Assembly (NCBI GenBank): GCA_016716265.1
Contig: JADJWQ010000002.1
Span: 1 to 64,000, forward strand
Length of the DNA: 64,000 nucleotides
Reading direction: 5' to 3'
Source: Planctomycetota bacterium
GTDB taxonomy: Bacteria > Planctomycetota > UBA1135 > UBA2386
Shown here: in pieces, positions 8,848-17,860 of the stretch
Layout of the letters: each line of letters begins with the position of its first letter
Numbering within the stretch: position 1 is the stretch's first letter
Made by a program: the position numbers and the translations under genes
Notes under the pieces: generated by a model
Database searches by the model: none
What the model was told of the DNA's origin: nothing
The model's input: only the letters and a program-made list of their open reading frames with translations

Positions 8848-9993
8848 TCACAGCCCGTGCACGCGGCGCAGCTCGTCGAGCATCCGCTCGTTGCGCGCGG
8901 CGGCGCGCGCGGCGCGCGGGTCCTCGTAACGGTCGTCCGCGAAGCGCGCCGGCGGCGCCGCGGTGCCCGCGCGCGCCCGCCAGCGTGCCGACCAGGCGGC
9001 CGGCAGCGCGTCGGGGATCGGCCGGCCCGACAGCACGCACCAGACGATCGACCACGCGCGGGCGAGCACGGTGACCGGCTGGTAGCCGCCGCCACCGGTC
9101 GCCAGCCAGCGCCCGCCGCAGTGCTGCTCGGCGAGCTCGCGCGCCAGCCGCGCCGCGAACTCGAACGATGCGGTGGTCAGGCTCAGGTCGGCGAGCGGAT
9201 CCGTGACGTGCGGGTCGGCGCCGTGCTGCGTGACGATCAGGTCGGGCCGGAACCGCGCGAGCGCCGGGCGCAGCACCGCCGCGACGACGCGCTGCCAGCT
9301 CGCGTCGGAGGTGCCCGACGCGAACGGCACGTCGATCGCCGACCCCTCGCCGGCACCGATACCGCGGTCGGTGACGAGGCCGGTGTTCGGCCAGCGCACC
9401 TCCGGCGTCTCGTGGAACGAGATCGTCAGGACGCTCGGGTCCTCGCGGAACGTGAACTCGACGCCGTCGCCGTGGTGGACGTCGAAGTCGATGTAGACGA
9501 CGCGCTCGGCGCCGAGCTGCCGTGCGGCGACGATCGCCAGCGCACAGTCGTTGTAGATGCAGAACCCGCTCGCCGCCTGCGGCATCGCGTGGTGCAGCCC
9601 GCCGGCCGGGTTGAAGCCGGCGCGCAGCTCGCCGCGCTGGATCGCACGGGCCAGCGCGAGCGAGCCGCCGGCGGCGGCGGCCGCAGCGGCGTGCTGGCCG
9701 GGGCGGATCGGGTTGTCGAGCGTGCCCATGCCGTAGAGCGGTGCGCGGCGCAGTGCGTCGCGGTCGCTCGGATCGTCGAGCCGCTTGAGCAGCTCGACGT
9801 AGGCCGACCGGTGCACGGTGGTCAGCTCGGCGTCGGTCGCCGGCGGCGGCAGCAGGCGCTCGGCGTCGGTCACGAGGCCGGCGGTCTCCAGCAGGTCGAA
9901 CAGCGGCAGCTGCCGGTCGGGCGCGAACACGTGCCGGGCGCCCAGGTCGTAGGTCGGCAGGCGCGGAGCATCGACGATCCGGCAGTCGGGCAT
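8848..9993 (-). CDS. Histone deacetylase-family protein, acetoin-utilization (AcuC) type
   Basis: 381 residues. AcuC-like class I deacetylase motifs in order: FNPAGGLHHAM (His pair), DFDVHHGDGVE (metal-binding Asp and His), SFHETP, QHGADPHVTDPLADL (second Asp) and the C-terminal GGGGYQP loop. Known relatives deacetylate proteins such as acetyl-CoA synthetase; here the substrate is inferred only from the family. The ATG at 9993 puts MPDCRIV right before the first domain strand. It is the first gene of a minus-strand pair with the shorter deacetylase and lies divergent from the ECF sigma gene at 10135. Confidence 0.9.
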   Translation of the reverse strand: MPDCRIVDAPRLPTYDLGARHVFAPDRQLPLFDLLETAGLVTDAERLLPPPATDAELTTVHRSAYVELLKRLDDPSDRDALRRAPLYGMGTLDNPIRPGQHAAAAAAAGGSLALARAIQRGELRAGFNPAGGLHHAMPQAASGFCIYNDCALAIVAARQLGAERVVYIDFDVHHGDGVEFTFREDPSVLTISFHETPEVRWPNTGLVTDRGIGAGEGSAIDVPFASGTSDASWQRVVAAVLRPALARFRPDLIVTQHGADPHVTDPLADLSLTTASFEFAARLARELAEQHCGGRWLATGGGGYQPVTVLARAWSIVWCVLSGRPIPDALPAAWSARWRARAGTAAPPARFADDRYEDPRAARAAARNERMLDELRRVHGL

Positions 9994-10134
9994 GGGCGGT
10001 GCGGGCACGGCAGCGGGGCTGGCGGCCGCTGAGGGTGCGCCAGCGCCCCCGACGCCGCAAGCGCGCAGGTCGCCGACCGCGCGATTCCCGAAATCCGGCC
10101 GGCGGCCGGGCCCGCCGCGGACAATCTCCGAGCG

Positions 10135-10794
10135 ATGGCCTCCGTTCCGAGCCGAGCCGCCGACCCGTACGCCGGGCGCGACGACAGCGCGCTGGTGCGG
10201 GCGGCGCTCGCCGGCTCGGACCCGGCGATCGAGGCGGTGCTCGCGCGGCTGAGCTGCATCGTGCGGTTCGTCTTCAAGCTGAACCGCACGCTCGGCTACC
10301 GGCTGCCGACGGAGGTCCTCGAGGACGTCGTGCAGCAGGTCTACGCGGCGCTGTGGCCGCGGCTGCGCGACTACGTCGGCGGCGCCTCGCTCGAGAGCTG
10401 GGCGTTCGGGTTCTGCCGCAACTGCCTGCGCGCGGAAGCGCGCCGCCGCGCCAGCCGGCTCCGGCTGGTGCGCGGCGGCGAGGAGGCCGATGCGCTGGCC
10501 CGCGCGCAGCCCGACGCGGCCGACGAGCCGTGCGAGCAGGTGCAGCGGGCCGAGCGGCTCGACGCGCTGCACGAGGTGCTGCAGGAGCTGCCGGACGACG
10601 AGCGCGAGGTCGTCGAGCTGCGGCACCTGCACGACTGGAGCTTCGAGCGCATCGCCCGCGAGCGGGGCATCGCGCCGAGCACGGTGAAGGACCGCTGCTA
10701 CCGCGCGATGACGCGGCTACAGCGGCTCCTGCGCCAGCGGGACGAGGCGATCGACGAGGCCGGCTCGGCGCCGGCGGTGACAGGTGGAGCGTGA
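10135..10794 (+). CDS. ECF-type RNA polymerase sigma factor
   Basis: 219 residues. Region 2 spans about residues 20-105, with the core-binding and -10 helices around VLEDVVQQVYAALW and LESWAFGFCRNCLRAEARRR. Region 4 spans about 140-200, with LPDDEREVVELRHLHDWSFERIARERGIAPSTVKDR, a clear helix-turn-helix (shown here in overlapping pieces: ERIARERGI, APSTVKDR). It should direct polymerase to a small regulon. It is followed at 40 bases by an anti-sigma-like membrane protein and then a CHAT protease, so it probably controls this operon. Confidence 0.93.
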   Translation: MASVPSRAADPYAGRDDSALVRAALAGSDPAIEAVLARLSCIVRFVFKLNRTLGYRLPTEVLEDVVQQVYAALWPRLRDYVGGASLESWAFGFCRNCLRAEARRRASRLRLVRGGEEADALARAQPDAADEPCEQVQRAERLDALHEVLQELPDDEREVVELRHLHDWSFERIARERGIAPSTVKDRCYRAMTRLQRLLRQRDEAIDEAGSAPAVTGGA

Positions 10795-10833
10795 CCGGCG
10801 CGAGGTGCCCGGCGCGCGTGCGGGAGTGACGAC

Positions 10834-11595
10834 ATGGTGAAGCGGATGGATGACGGGTTCGGCGGGCTGCTGCGCGAGCACGCGGGGCGCCTGCTCGACG
10901 CGGCGGGGCGCCAACGTCTGCGCGAGCTGGCCGCTGGCGACGCCGAGCGCGAGGCCGAGCTGCAGGGCCTCGACGACCTGCACGAGCGCTTCGCCGCCGC
11001 GCGCGCGGTGGCGGCGGTATGCCTCGGCGAGGAGACCGACCTCGCCGCCGGCATCGGCGCCGATGCGCTGCGCGCCGCCGCGGCGCGCGGCAGCGCCGGC
11101 CTCGCGGCGCAGCTCCGCGCGCACGCCGCCGCGCGCCGCCGCCGCCGCGGCTGGTTGGCGGTGGCGGCCGCCGCGCTCGTCGCGGTCGGGCTGTGGCTCG
11201 CGTCAGGCGCCGGCGGGCGCTCCGCTCCGGGCCTGCTCGGCGGCCGGCCGGACGACGCCGTGCTCGGCGGTCGGACGCGCATCGACGTGCCGCGCGAGCT
11301 GCGCTGGTCGGCGCCGGCGCTGCGCTGGGACACGGTGCCCGGTGCGGTGCGCTACGACGCGGCGCTCGAACTCGCGCCGCGCAGCGACGGTCCGTTCGCG
11401 GTGCTGCTCGAGCGGCCCGCTGCCCAGGCCGCGACCGCGCGCTGGGAGCTGAGCGTCGCCGAGCTCGAGTCGCTGCGCGGCGCGCTGGCCGACGCCGGTG
11501 CGAGCGCGGCGCTACGGCTGCGCGTCGCCGCGCGCGACGCGACCGGCGTCGTGGTCGCGACGTCGGGGCCGGTGCCGCTGCGCATCGACGAGTGA
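10834..11595 (+). CDS. Single-pass membrane protein, probable anti-sigma factor
   Basis: 253 residues. A cytoplasmic, charged, helical N-terminal part (about 1-105; LLREHAGRLLDAAGRQRLRE) precedes one membrane segment (WLAVAAAALVAVGLWLAS, about 107-124) and a C-terminal periplasmic domain with an Ig/FnIII-like strand pattern (LRWDTVPGAVRYDAAL). The layout, with the gene directly after an ECF sigma factor, fits an anti-sigma factor, but the HxxxCxxC zinc motif of ZAS proteins is absent, so the assignment is by position and topology. The GGAG at about 10822 supports the ATG at 10834. Confidence 0.75.
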   Translation: MVKRMDDGFGGLLREHAGRLLDAAGRQRLRELAAGDAEREAELQGLDDLHERFAAARAVAAVCLGEETDLAAGIGADALRAAAARGSAGLAAQLRAHAAARRRRRGWLAVAAAALVAVGLWLASGAGGRSAPGLLGGRPDDAVLGGRTRIDVPRELRWSAPALRWDTVPGAVRYDAALELAPRSDGPFAVLLERPAAQAATARWELSVAELESLRGALADAGASAALRLRVAARDATGVVVATSGPVPLRIDE

Positions 11596-11677
11596 CCGGC
11601 GCTCGGGCTGCGCCCGGCCGCGCGCGCTCGGCTACGATCCCGGCGCGGAGCAGACGTTGGGAGCAGCGCGAGACGGA

Positions 11678-14371
11678 ATGGCGGTGGCGCAGCCCGGCCC
11701 GGTGGGACCGGCCCGCGCGGGGTTCGCGCTGGCGGGGCTGTGGCTGCTGGCCGTCGCGCTGCCGGCGCAGGCCGACGAGGCGGAGCTGCGTGCGGCGCTG
11801 CTGCGCGCGTTCCGAGGCGTCGAGTCGCCCGCGGCGCAGGGCTTCGACGGCTACCCGGCGCTGCTCGCGGAGCTCGAGCGGCTGCGCGGCCTGCTCGCGC
11901 CGCTGAGCGACGAGCGCCAGCGGCAGACGCGGTTCTGGATCGACGTGCGGCGGGCCGACGTGCTGCTGCGCGAGCGCGAGCTGCAGCGCGCCGCCGACGT
12001 GCTGCTGCCGGCCCTCGCCGAGGCGCGGGCGAACGGCGTGTGGGCGGCGAGCCGCCGCGGCGGCTACCGGGCGACGGCGCTCGTGCTGCTCGAGCAGTGT
12101 CTGCCGGCGGACCGCTTCGTGCGATTGCTCGCCGAGGAAGCGGAGTACCTCGAATCGGGGCGCGCGCTCGAGGACGCGCCGTGGCTCGCATTGCCATTGG
12201 CGCTCGTGCGCACCGAGCTCGCATTGCAGCAGAGCCGTGACCGCGACGGCATGCGCCTGCTCCAGGACGCCGTCGACGACGCGATCCGCACGCTGCCGGT
12301 CGACGACCCGTGGCGAACGAAAGCCGTCGCACGGCTCGCCTGGGAGTGCCTCGTGCGGTCGGACCTCGAGCGGGCCGAGGTCTACCTGCGCGCGCTGCCC
12401 GAGGAGCTGCAGCGCTATCCGCGCGGCGTCGTCGCATTGCGTCGCGGCGACCTCGAGCTCGCCGAGCGTGCCGCGCGCGCGCTCGTGCGGCAGGGGCGGC
12501 ATGTCGAGGGTGGGCAGCTGCTCGGCGAGGTCTGCGAGCGCGCGGGACGCATCGACGAGGCGCGCGTCGCCTACCTCGACGTGCTCCAGCACGCGCGCGA
12601 GGGGTTGGACCGCGGCGTCGCACAGCGCTCGCTCGGCGATTGCGAGGTGGCGGCCTACCGCGTCGACCGCGTGGCGGAGCGGCTCGCGGGCGCGCAGCAG
12701 CACTACGAGGCGGCGCTCGCGTCGTTCGGCGGCGGACCGCACGCGGCGACGGAGGAGGTGCAGGTGCTCGCGAGGCTCGGCGAGCTCGCCGAGCTGCGCG
12801 GTGACCCGGACCGCGCGCTCCTGCGCTTCCGTGAGTCGCTGGCGCGCGTCGACACCACCCGCGGCGCGCTGGCGGCGGACCTGTTCGGCGGCTTCTGGCT
12901 CGCGGACGGCCAGCTCGCCGCGGTCGACGGCGTGCTGCGGCTCGCCACCGTCGGGCGCGTGCCGGTCACCGAGGCGTTCGCGGCGGTCGAGGTCGGGTTG
13001 GCGCGCACGCTGCTCGACTGGACCGAGCGCGCGCCGCAGCGGAATCCCGAGGTCGCCCAGGCGGTCGTCGCCCTGGTCCTCGACACGCGCGCGCTCGGCC
13101 TCGACGCGCGGCGCGAGCGCCTCGAGGCCGCGCGGCGTCGCTCGGGCAGCGAGGTCGTCGCCCGGGTCGAGCCGCTCGCCGCCGCCGCGATCACCGCCCA
13201 GCTCGACGCCGCGCCGGCCGCGGCCGTGGTCGTCTGGTGGGCGGGCGCGACGGAGGTGTTCGCGCTGTGGCGCGGGCCGGGCGATGCCGGCGGAGTCGCG
13301 GTGCTCGGTGCGCGGGACGTCGCGCTCGCGGAACTCGGCGCGGCGCGCCAGGCGGTCGAGTCGCCGCCGGCGGCGGCCGCGGACGGGTCGCCGTGGCCGG
13401 CCTTGGCGGTCGCCGCTGCGCGCTTCCTGCCGCCGCCGCTGCGCGACCGGGTCCGCGCGTCGACGCGCGTCGTCGCGCTGACCTCCGCGAGCCTGGGTGG
13501 ACTCCCTGTCGAAGCGCTGCCGCTCGATCCGGAGCGCCCGGCCGCGACCGCGCTCGGCCGCGTCGTCGCGGTCGAGCGGGCACCGTCGCTGTCGGTGCGT
13601 GCGCGGCTGCTCGCCCGGCACGGCGCGGGCAGCGGCGTCGCGCTGGTGGACTCGGTACGCGATCCGGCGACCGAGCAGAGCCTCGGGCTCGCGCCGCTGC
13701 GCTTCGCGGAGCGCGAGGCCGAGCTCGTCGAGCAGGCCTATCCCGGGCGGGTCACGCGGCTGTCCGCAGCTGCCGCGACGCTCGCCGGGCTCGACGCGCT
13801 GTTGAAGAGCGGCCCGTTCGACCTCGTGCACGTCAGCACGCACGCTGTCGAGGACCGCCGCGTGCCGACCGCGTCGCTGCTGGTGCTCGCCGACGGCCCG
13901 GCCGCGTTGCCGGCGCTCTGCTCACTCGATCTACGCGGCGCGTTCGTCGTGCTCAGCGCCTGCTCGACCGCGTCGGGCGAGGAGCGCAGCGGCGAGGGCG
14001 AGCTCGCATTGGTGGGCTGGCCGTGTGCCGCCGGTGGGCGCGGCGCCGTCGCATCGCTGTGGCCCGTCAATCAGCAGGCGACCGCCGACCTGCTCGGCCA
14101 GTTCCACCATTTCCGCGCCGCCGGCTGCGAGGAGGCGGAGGCCATGCGGCGCGCGCGCGACGCGCTGGCGGCGGCGCCGCAATACGAGCACCCGTACTAC
14201 TGGGCCGGCTTCGCCGCCTATGCGCCGGTCGCCGCGGCAGGCGAGGCCGAGCTGCCGTGGTGGTCGCTCGGCCTCGGCCTGGCGGGCGGTCTGCTCGCGC
14301 TCGTCGTCTGGCGCGCGCGCGGGCTCCGCCATCGCGATGCAACGCGACCGCCGGGCAGCGCGGGATCGTGA
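11678..14371 (+). CDS. CHAT-domain caspase-like protease with TPR-like repeats and membrane anchors
   Basis: 897 residues. A hydrophobic N-terminal segment (FALAGLWLLAVALPAQA) acts as signal or anchor. A long alpha-helical, TPR-like region follows (about 30-480). The C-terminal CHAT domain has the expected dyad: His722 in VHVSTHAVED and Cys762 in VVLSACSTASG. The ending is a second membrane segment (SLGLGLAGGLLALVVWRA) near residue 870. CHAT proteases are cysteine peptidases of clan CD, related to separase and caspase, and several act in sensor-triggered proteolysis. Gene order ECF sigma, anti-sigma-like, CHAT suggests the protease senses or relays an envelope signal. Start ATG 11678 was chosen because it places the signal at the N-terminus; the frame is open upstream. 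Confidence 0.9.
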   Translation: MAVAQPGPVGPARAGFALAGLWLLAVALPAQADEAELRAALLRAFRGVESPAAQGFDGYPALLAELERLRGLLAPLSDERQRQTRFWIDVRRADVLLRERELQRAADVLLPALAEARANGVWAASRRGGYRATALVLLEQCLPADRFVRLLAEEAEYLESGRALEDAPWLALPLALVRTELALQQSRDRDGMRLLQDAVDDAIRTLPVDDPWRTKAVARLAWECLVRSDLERAEVYLRALPEELQRYPRGVVALRRGDLELAERAARALVRQGRHVEGGQLLGEVCERAGRIDEARVAYLDVLQHAREGLDRGVAQRSLGDCEVAAYRVDRVAERLAGAQQHYEAALASFGGGPHAATEEVQVLARLGELAELRGDPDRALLRFRESLARVDTTRGALAADLFGGFWLADGQLAAVDGVLRLATVGRVPVTEAFAAVEVGLARTLLDWTERAPQRNPEVAQAVVALVLDTRALGLDARRERLEAARRRSGSEVVARVEPLAAAAITAQLDAAPAAAVVVWWAGATEVFALWRGPGDAGGVAVLGARDVALAELGAARQAVESPPAAAADGSPWPALAVAAARFLPPPLRDRVRASTRVVALTSASLGGLPVEALPLDPERPAATALGRVVAVERAPSLSVRARLLARHGAGSGVALVDSVRDPATEQSLGLAPLRFAEREAELVEQAYPGRVTRLSAAAATLAGLDALLKSGPFDLVHVSTHAVEDRRVPTASLLVLADGPAALPALCSLDLRGAFVVLSACSTASGEERSGEGELALVGWPCAAGGRGAVASLWPVNQQATADLLGQFHHFRAAGCEEAEAMRRARDALAAAPQYEHPYYWAGFAAYAPVAAAGEAELPWWSLGLGLAGGLLALVVWRARGLRHRDATRPPGSAGS

Positions 14372-14901
14372 TCCGGCCGTCGGTCGTGCCGACATTCGGC
14401 AGGTGAGGAACTCCCGATCGCGGGTCCCGAGGCGGTGAGGCCGGGGCCGGTGCGTGCCGCCAGACGCGCGGGGAGCTGCGCGTCGACGGTAGCGGCCGCT
14501 TCGCGGACCACCGGGCCCCGGCGCCGGCGGGCATCACCGGCGCGGAGCCTCGGCTGCTGCCGAACGACGGCGCAGGTCCACGGGGCGAGACTGCCGGTGC
14601 CATCCCCAGCCTGGGCCGCGACGACTATCGAGACTCCGACGATGTTGCGGGCTCCGGCGTCTGGTCGAGCCGCGCCCGCCAGCCGAGCGCGTCGCTGGTG
14701 ACGAGTGCCGGCCGTCGCGGCCGGTTGAAGATCCGGGCGCTCTGGACCTCCCCGCGCGTGGCGCTGACGCTGGTCGCCGCGAGCGCTGCGCACGACTCGC
14801 CTGCTCGGCCGCTGTGCGTTCGGCTTCCACGCCGCCTCCCCGAGGATCGCCACGGAGTGCGACATGTCGCGGTGGCATCGACCTGCCGAGCGCGAACCGC
14901 G
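14372..14901. other. Non-coding or undetermined 530 bases between convergent genes
   Basis: The stretch lies between the plus-strand CHAT gene and the minus-strand small lipoprotein gene. Open frames of up to 215 codons cross it on the minus strand, but they are Arg/Ser/Pro-rich without domain-like patterning and I treat them as spurious. Short GC-rich inverted repeats such as GCGCCGG...CCGGCGC occur around 14520-14545 and might terminate transcription; none has a T-run. Confidence 0.4.
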
Positions 14902-15291
14902 CTATTGCCGATGCAGCACGACCGACAATTGCGGCGGTCCGGGCGCGGCGCCCCGCTCGCGCGTGGAGATGAGGATGCGCGCAGCCGTCGCCTGCTGCAG
15001 GCGCTCTTTCGGCACGGTGGCGGTGACTTCGGTGACCACCTGCGCGACGAAGGCGCTGCCGGGGCGCTGGTGGTCGAGGTGCACCGCGGCGGTGTCACCC
15101 ACCACGTCGACGCCGACGACGTCGAGCGTGTGGCTGGCAGTCGGCGCGGTCAGCGCCACGGCGATGCTGCCATCCGGCTGCCAGGTGGCGTGCACGGGTG
15201 GGCCGGACCAGTCGGGGATCTCCTGCTCGTCCGGTGCCATCGCTTCGCACGCGCACAGCAGGAGCGGCAGCAGTGAGCGCAGCACGCGCAT
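14902..15291 (-). CDS. Small lipoprotein, unknown function
   Basis: 129 residues with a short lipoprotein signal (MRVLRSLLPLLLCACEA; Cys13 or Cys15 is the lipid site). The mature part is a single beta-rich domain (VHATWQPDGSIAVALTAP, then HTLDVVGVDVVGDTAAVHL), about the size of one Ig-like domain. Its ATG follows the stop codon of the S8 protease gene after one base (TGA-C-ATG), so the two are co-translated. A partner or pro-domain-like inhibitor of the protease is possible, but that is inference from position only. Confidence 0.75.
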   Translation of the reverse strand: MRVLRSLLPLLLCACEAMAPDEQEIPDWSGPPVHATWQPDGSIAVALTAPTASHTLDVVGVDVVGDTAAVHLDHQRPGSAFVAQVVTEVTATVPKERLQQATAARILISTRERGAAPGPPQLSVVLHRQ

Positions 15292-15292
15292 G

Positions 15293-17416
15293 TCAGTGCA
15301 GCCTCCGAACTCGTGACGGCAGGCTGCCGGGTCGCTGCGAGCTGATCACGATGAGCTCGCGCAGGGCGAAGTCGAGGTTGCCGATGGTCTCGCCTGCGGT
15401 GACCTCCAGCAGCAGCGGTGTGTCGAGGCTCGGGAAGACTCCGAACAGCTCGCCCTCGTCGCCGAGCTCGTCGTCCCCGTCGCGGTCGGTGCCGGCCACC
15501 AGCAGGTAGGTGCCGGGCGGAGCGCTGCCGAACGCGTATTGGAAGTCGATACTGGCGTCGGTCTCGACCTGCGCCTCGGTCGCGAAGCTGTCGGCGTCGA
15601 CGAGCAACACGAACACGGTGTCCTGGCTCTGTCGGTCGCCGCCGACCTGTACCCGGACGTCGATCTCGGCGGTGAGCTGCTGCACCCCGTCGGTGAACGC
15701 GAGAGTCAGGCGGGTCTGGCCGACTCCGTCGGGCAGGCCCGTGCGATCGGCCTGTAGCGCGAAGCGGTCGTGACTGATGTTGCCGCCGGTGGCGGCGATC
15801 GCGCCGCCCTGCAGCCAGGGTGCCGCGGGGTCGACGCTGGCGCTTACGAACGTCAGGGCGCCGGCACCGGCGTTGCTCAGGGCGATGGTGTCCTGCGTGC
15901 GGCTCGAACCGAAGTCGACCGCGGTTGGCCGCGCCACCAGGATCGGCGCGGTCGGCGGGCTGCTCGCCTGGATCACGGCCGCCAGCGCGTCGACCAGCAC
16001 ACCCTGATTGGGTAGGCCGGTCACGGGCGTCGCCGTGCCCAGCAGCAAGTTGCGGATCTGTGGTGCGGTGAGGGCCGGGTTCCTTGCCTTGACCAGCGCG
16101 GCGACGCCGGCGACGTGCGGGGACGCCATGGACGTGCCGTTCTCGAAGGTGAAGAAGTGCTGGCCTTGCTCGTCGGCCATGCACGACAACACGCCGTCGG
16201 CGAAGCCGTCACCGTTGCGATCGACGGTCATGTCGCCGCCGGGAGCCCACAGGTCGATGCTGGAGTGGAAATTCGAGTACGGTGCCCGCGCGCGCAACAG
16301 GTCCACGGCGCCGACCGACAGCACCGACGCGAACGCGGCGGGCGCATTCGGCTCGGCCGAATCGTCGTTGCCGGCGGCGGCGACCAGCAGCACGCCGGCG
16401 GCGGCGGCAGCGTTGCAGGCCTGCTCCAGCACCGGATCGGTGCCAGGGCCCCCGAGGCTCAGATTGATGATGTCGGCGCGCCGGGCCGGCAACCGGTTGC
16501 TGCCATTGGCGAGTCCGGCGGCGAACAGGATGCCATCGGCGATGTCGGCGGTGGCGCCACCGCCGCGGCCGAGCACGCGGACCGGCATCAGCTTGCAATT
16601 CCAATCGATGCCGGCGACGCCCTGACCGTCGTTCCCGTTCGCGCCGATGGTCCCGGCAACGTGGGTGCCGTGGAAGCTGCTCGGCTGGCCGGTGCCGACG
16701 CCGTCGCCGGGATCCTCAGGGTTGGCATCGCGGCCATCGCCGTCACCCGCCATCTGCGGATCCGAGATCATGTCGAAGCCGGCGACCAGGCGGCCCTGGA
16801 ACTCCGGATGGGCCGAGACGATGCCGGTGTCGATCACGGCAACGATCACGTTGGCCGAGCCCTGGGTCAGGTCCCACGCCTGCGGCAGGTTGATCAGGGG
16901 GTAGTGCCACTGCTTCCCGAAGTGCGTGTCGTTCGGTGTGGTCAGGCGCTGGTAGACGTAGTTCGGATTGGCGCAGCGGATGCCCGCGACGTCCTCCAGG
17001 CTGGCGGCCGCGACGCAGGTCGCATACTCACTGCTGTCCTCGAGGCGGGCGCCTTCGGCGAGTGTCCGCAACCGATACGTGGAGCGCGGTCGGTAGATCG
17101 CGATCGGGCCACCGGAGGCGTGCAGAAGGTCGAGGCCGCGGCTGGTCAGGTCAGGCAGATCGGTCGGGTCATCGAGCCAGACCAGCACCTGGCCGGGCAC
17201 CATGGGTCGCTCGACCTGAGCCCGTGGCGGCAGGCGCGACGGCGCCACCACCGGCACCTGCAACGTGCCGGAGAGCCGAGCGCCTGTCGGCGCGCCACCA
17301 CCACCACCGCCGCAGCCGGCGAGCAGGATGGCCAGCGTGAGGGACCAGGGGACTGAACGCGCACAAGGCGATTCGTTGTGCATGGGTGAGGGTTGTGCCA
17401 CCGGCGGTCGCCGCAT
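15293..17416 (-). CDS. Subtilisin-like serine protease (S8), lipoprotein
   Basis: 707 residues. The signal (SLTLAILLAGC, lipid Cys35) is followed by a six-Gly run and a fervidolysin-like N-terminal prodomain (VPGQVLVWLDD, about 74-155). The catalytic domain has Asp196 (VIVAVIDTGI), His249 (FHGTHVAGTIG) and Ser in GTSMASPHVAG near residue 440. A C-terminal Ig-like region begins with VDFGSSRTQDTIALSNAG, a choice-of-anchor-type pattern, and carries a further beta domain with acidic DRDGDDELGDEGE. The start is fixed by a strong Shine-Dalgarno (AAGGAGGT) three bases before the ATG at 17416. Likely an envelope protease for exogenous or misfolded protein. Confidence 0.93.
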   Translation of the reverse strand: MRRPPVAQPSPMHNESPCARSVPWSLTLAILLAGCGGGGGGAPTGARLSGTLQVPVVAPSRLPPRAQVERPMVPGQVLVWLDDPTDLPDLTSRGLDLLHASGGPIAIYRPRSTYRLRTLAEGARLEDSSEYATCVAAASLEDVAGIRCANPNYVYQRLTTPNDTHFGKQWHYPLINLPQAWDLTQGSANVIVAVIDTGIVSAHPEFQGRLVAGFDMISDPQMAGDGDGRDANPEDPGDGVGTGQPSSFHGTHVAGTIGANGNDGQGVAGIDWNCKLMPVRVLGRGGGATADIADGILFAAGLANGSNRLPARRADIINLSLGGPGTDPVLEQACNAAAAAGVLLVAAAGNDDSAEPNAPAAFASVLSVGAVDLLRARAPYSNFHSSIDLWAPGGDMTVDRNGDGFADGVLSCMADEQGQHFFTFENGTSMASPHVAGVAALVKARNPALTAPQIRNLLLGTATPVTGLPNQGVLVDALAAVIQASSPPTAPILVARPTAVDFGSSRTQDTIALSNAGAGALTFVSASVDPAAPWLQGGAIAATGGNISHDRFALQADRTGLPDGVGQTRLTLAFTDGVQQLTAEIDVRVQVGGDRQSQDTVFVLLVDADSFATEAQVETDASIDFQYAFGSAPPGTYLLVAGTDRDGDDELGDEGELFGVFPSLDTPLLLEVTAGETIGNLDFALRELIVISSQRPGSLPSRVRRLH

Positions 17417-17860
17417 GGGACCTCCTTTGTAGCGCGACCAGCAGGGCTCCGCGAGTCGACAATGGATGCGTCGAGGTCGTGCGCCGATCGTCCCATACTC
17501 CAGCGACGTCGCGTCGAGCGGCGTGGGGACCAGCGGTCGGTCGAGTGTCATCCAGCGCCCTGGTCGAGCTGTCGGAGCCCGCTTCCCGTCGAGTCGTGCG
17601 GGATCATCCGGCCGCCACGAGCGAGACCGCTTCGGTCGTGACGGGTGGCTCGCGACTTCCGGCAGCCGCGGTAGCCGGGAGCGAGCCTCGTTGCCTCTGC
17701 AGAGACAGCGGGCGATTGCGAACGTGACCGTTGTTCCGAGGCACCGCCACCACCCGCGCTCGCTTTCGGGGCCTGACTCGAAGTCGCCAACGATCGTATG
17801 TCGGCTTCGTTCAGCGAGCGTCGGGTCGTTCGCCGCGCCGGGTGCGACCGCCGCGGGTGC
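17417..17860. other. Intergenic region with an imperfect inverted repeat
   Basis: 444 bases between the FG-GAP gene end and the S8 protease start, both minus strand. Besides the ribosome-binding site it holds an interrupted inverted repeat at 17647-17687: GGCTCGC pairs with GCGAGCC and an inner CCGGC pairs with GCCGG. That could be a terminator for the FG-GAP transcript, but no T-run follows. No gene is supported. Confidence 0.45.
17420..17427 (-). promoter_or_regulatory. Strong Shine-Dalgarno site of the S8 protease gene
   Basis: On the minus strand the bases read AAGGAGGT, ending three bases before the ATG. It is one of the strongest ribosome-binding sites in the window, since most genes here have weak or overlapping starts, and it decides the start among three in-frame Met codons. 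Confidence 0.8.

Noticed and set aside
14067..14878. Minus-strand frames of 114-215 codons between the CHAT and small lipoprotein genes
   Set aside because: Arg/Pro/Ser-rich with no patterning, and overlapping each other in different frames.
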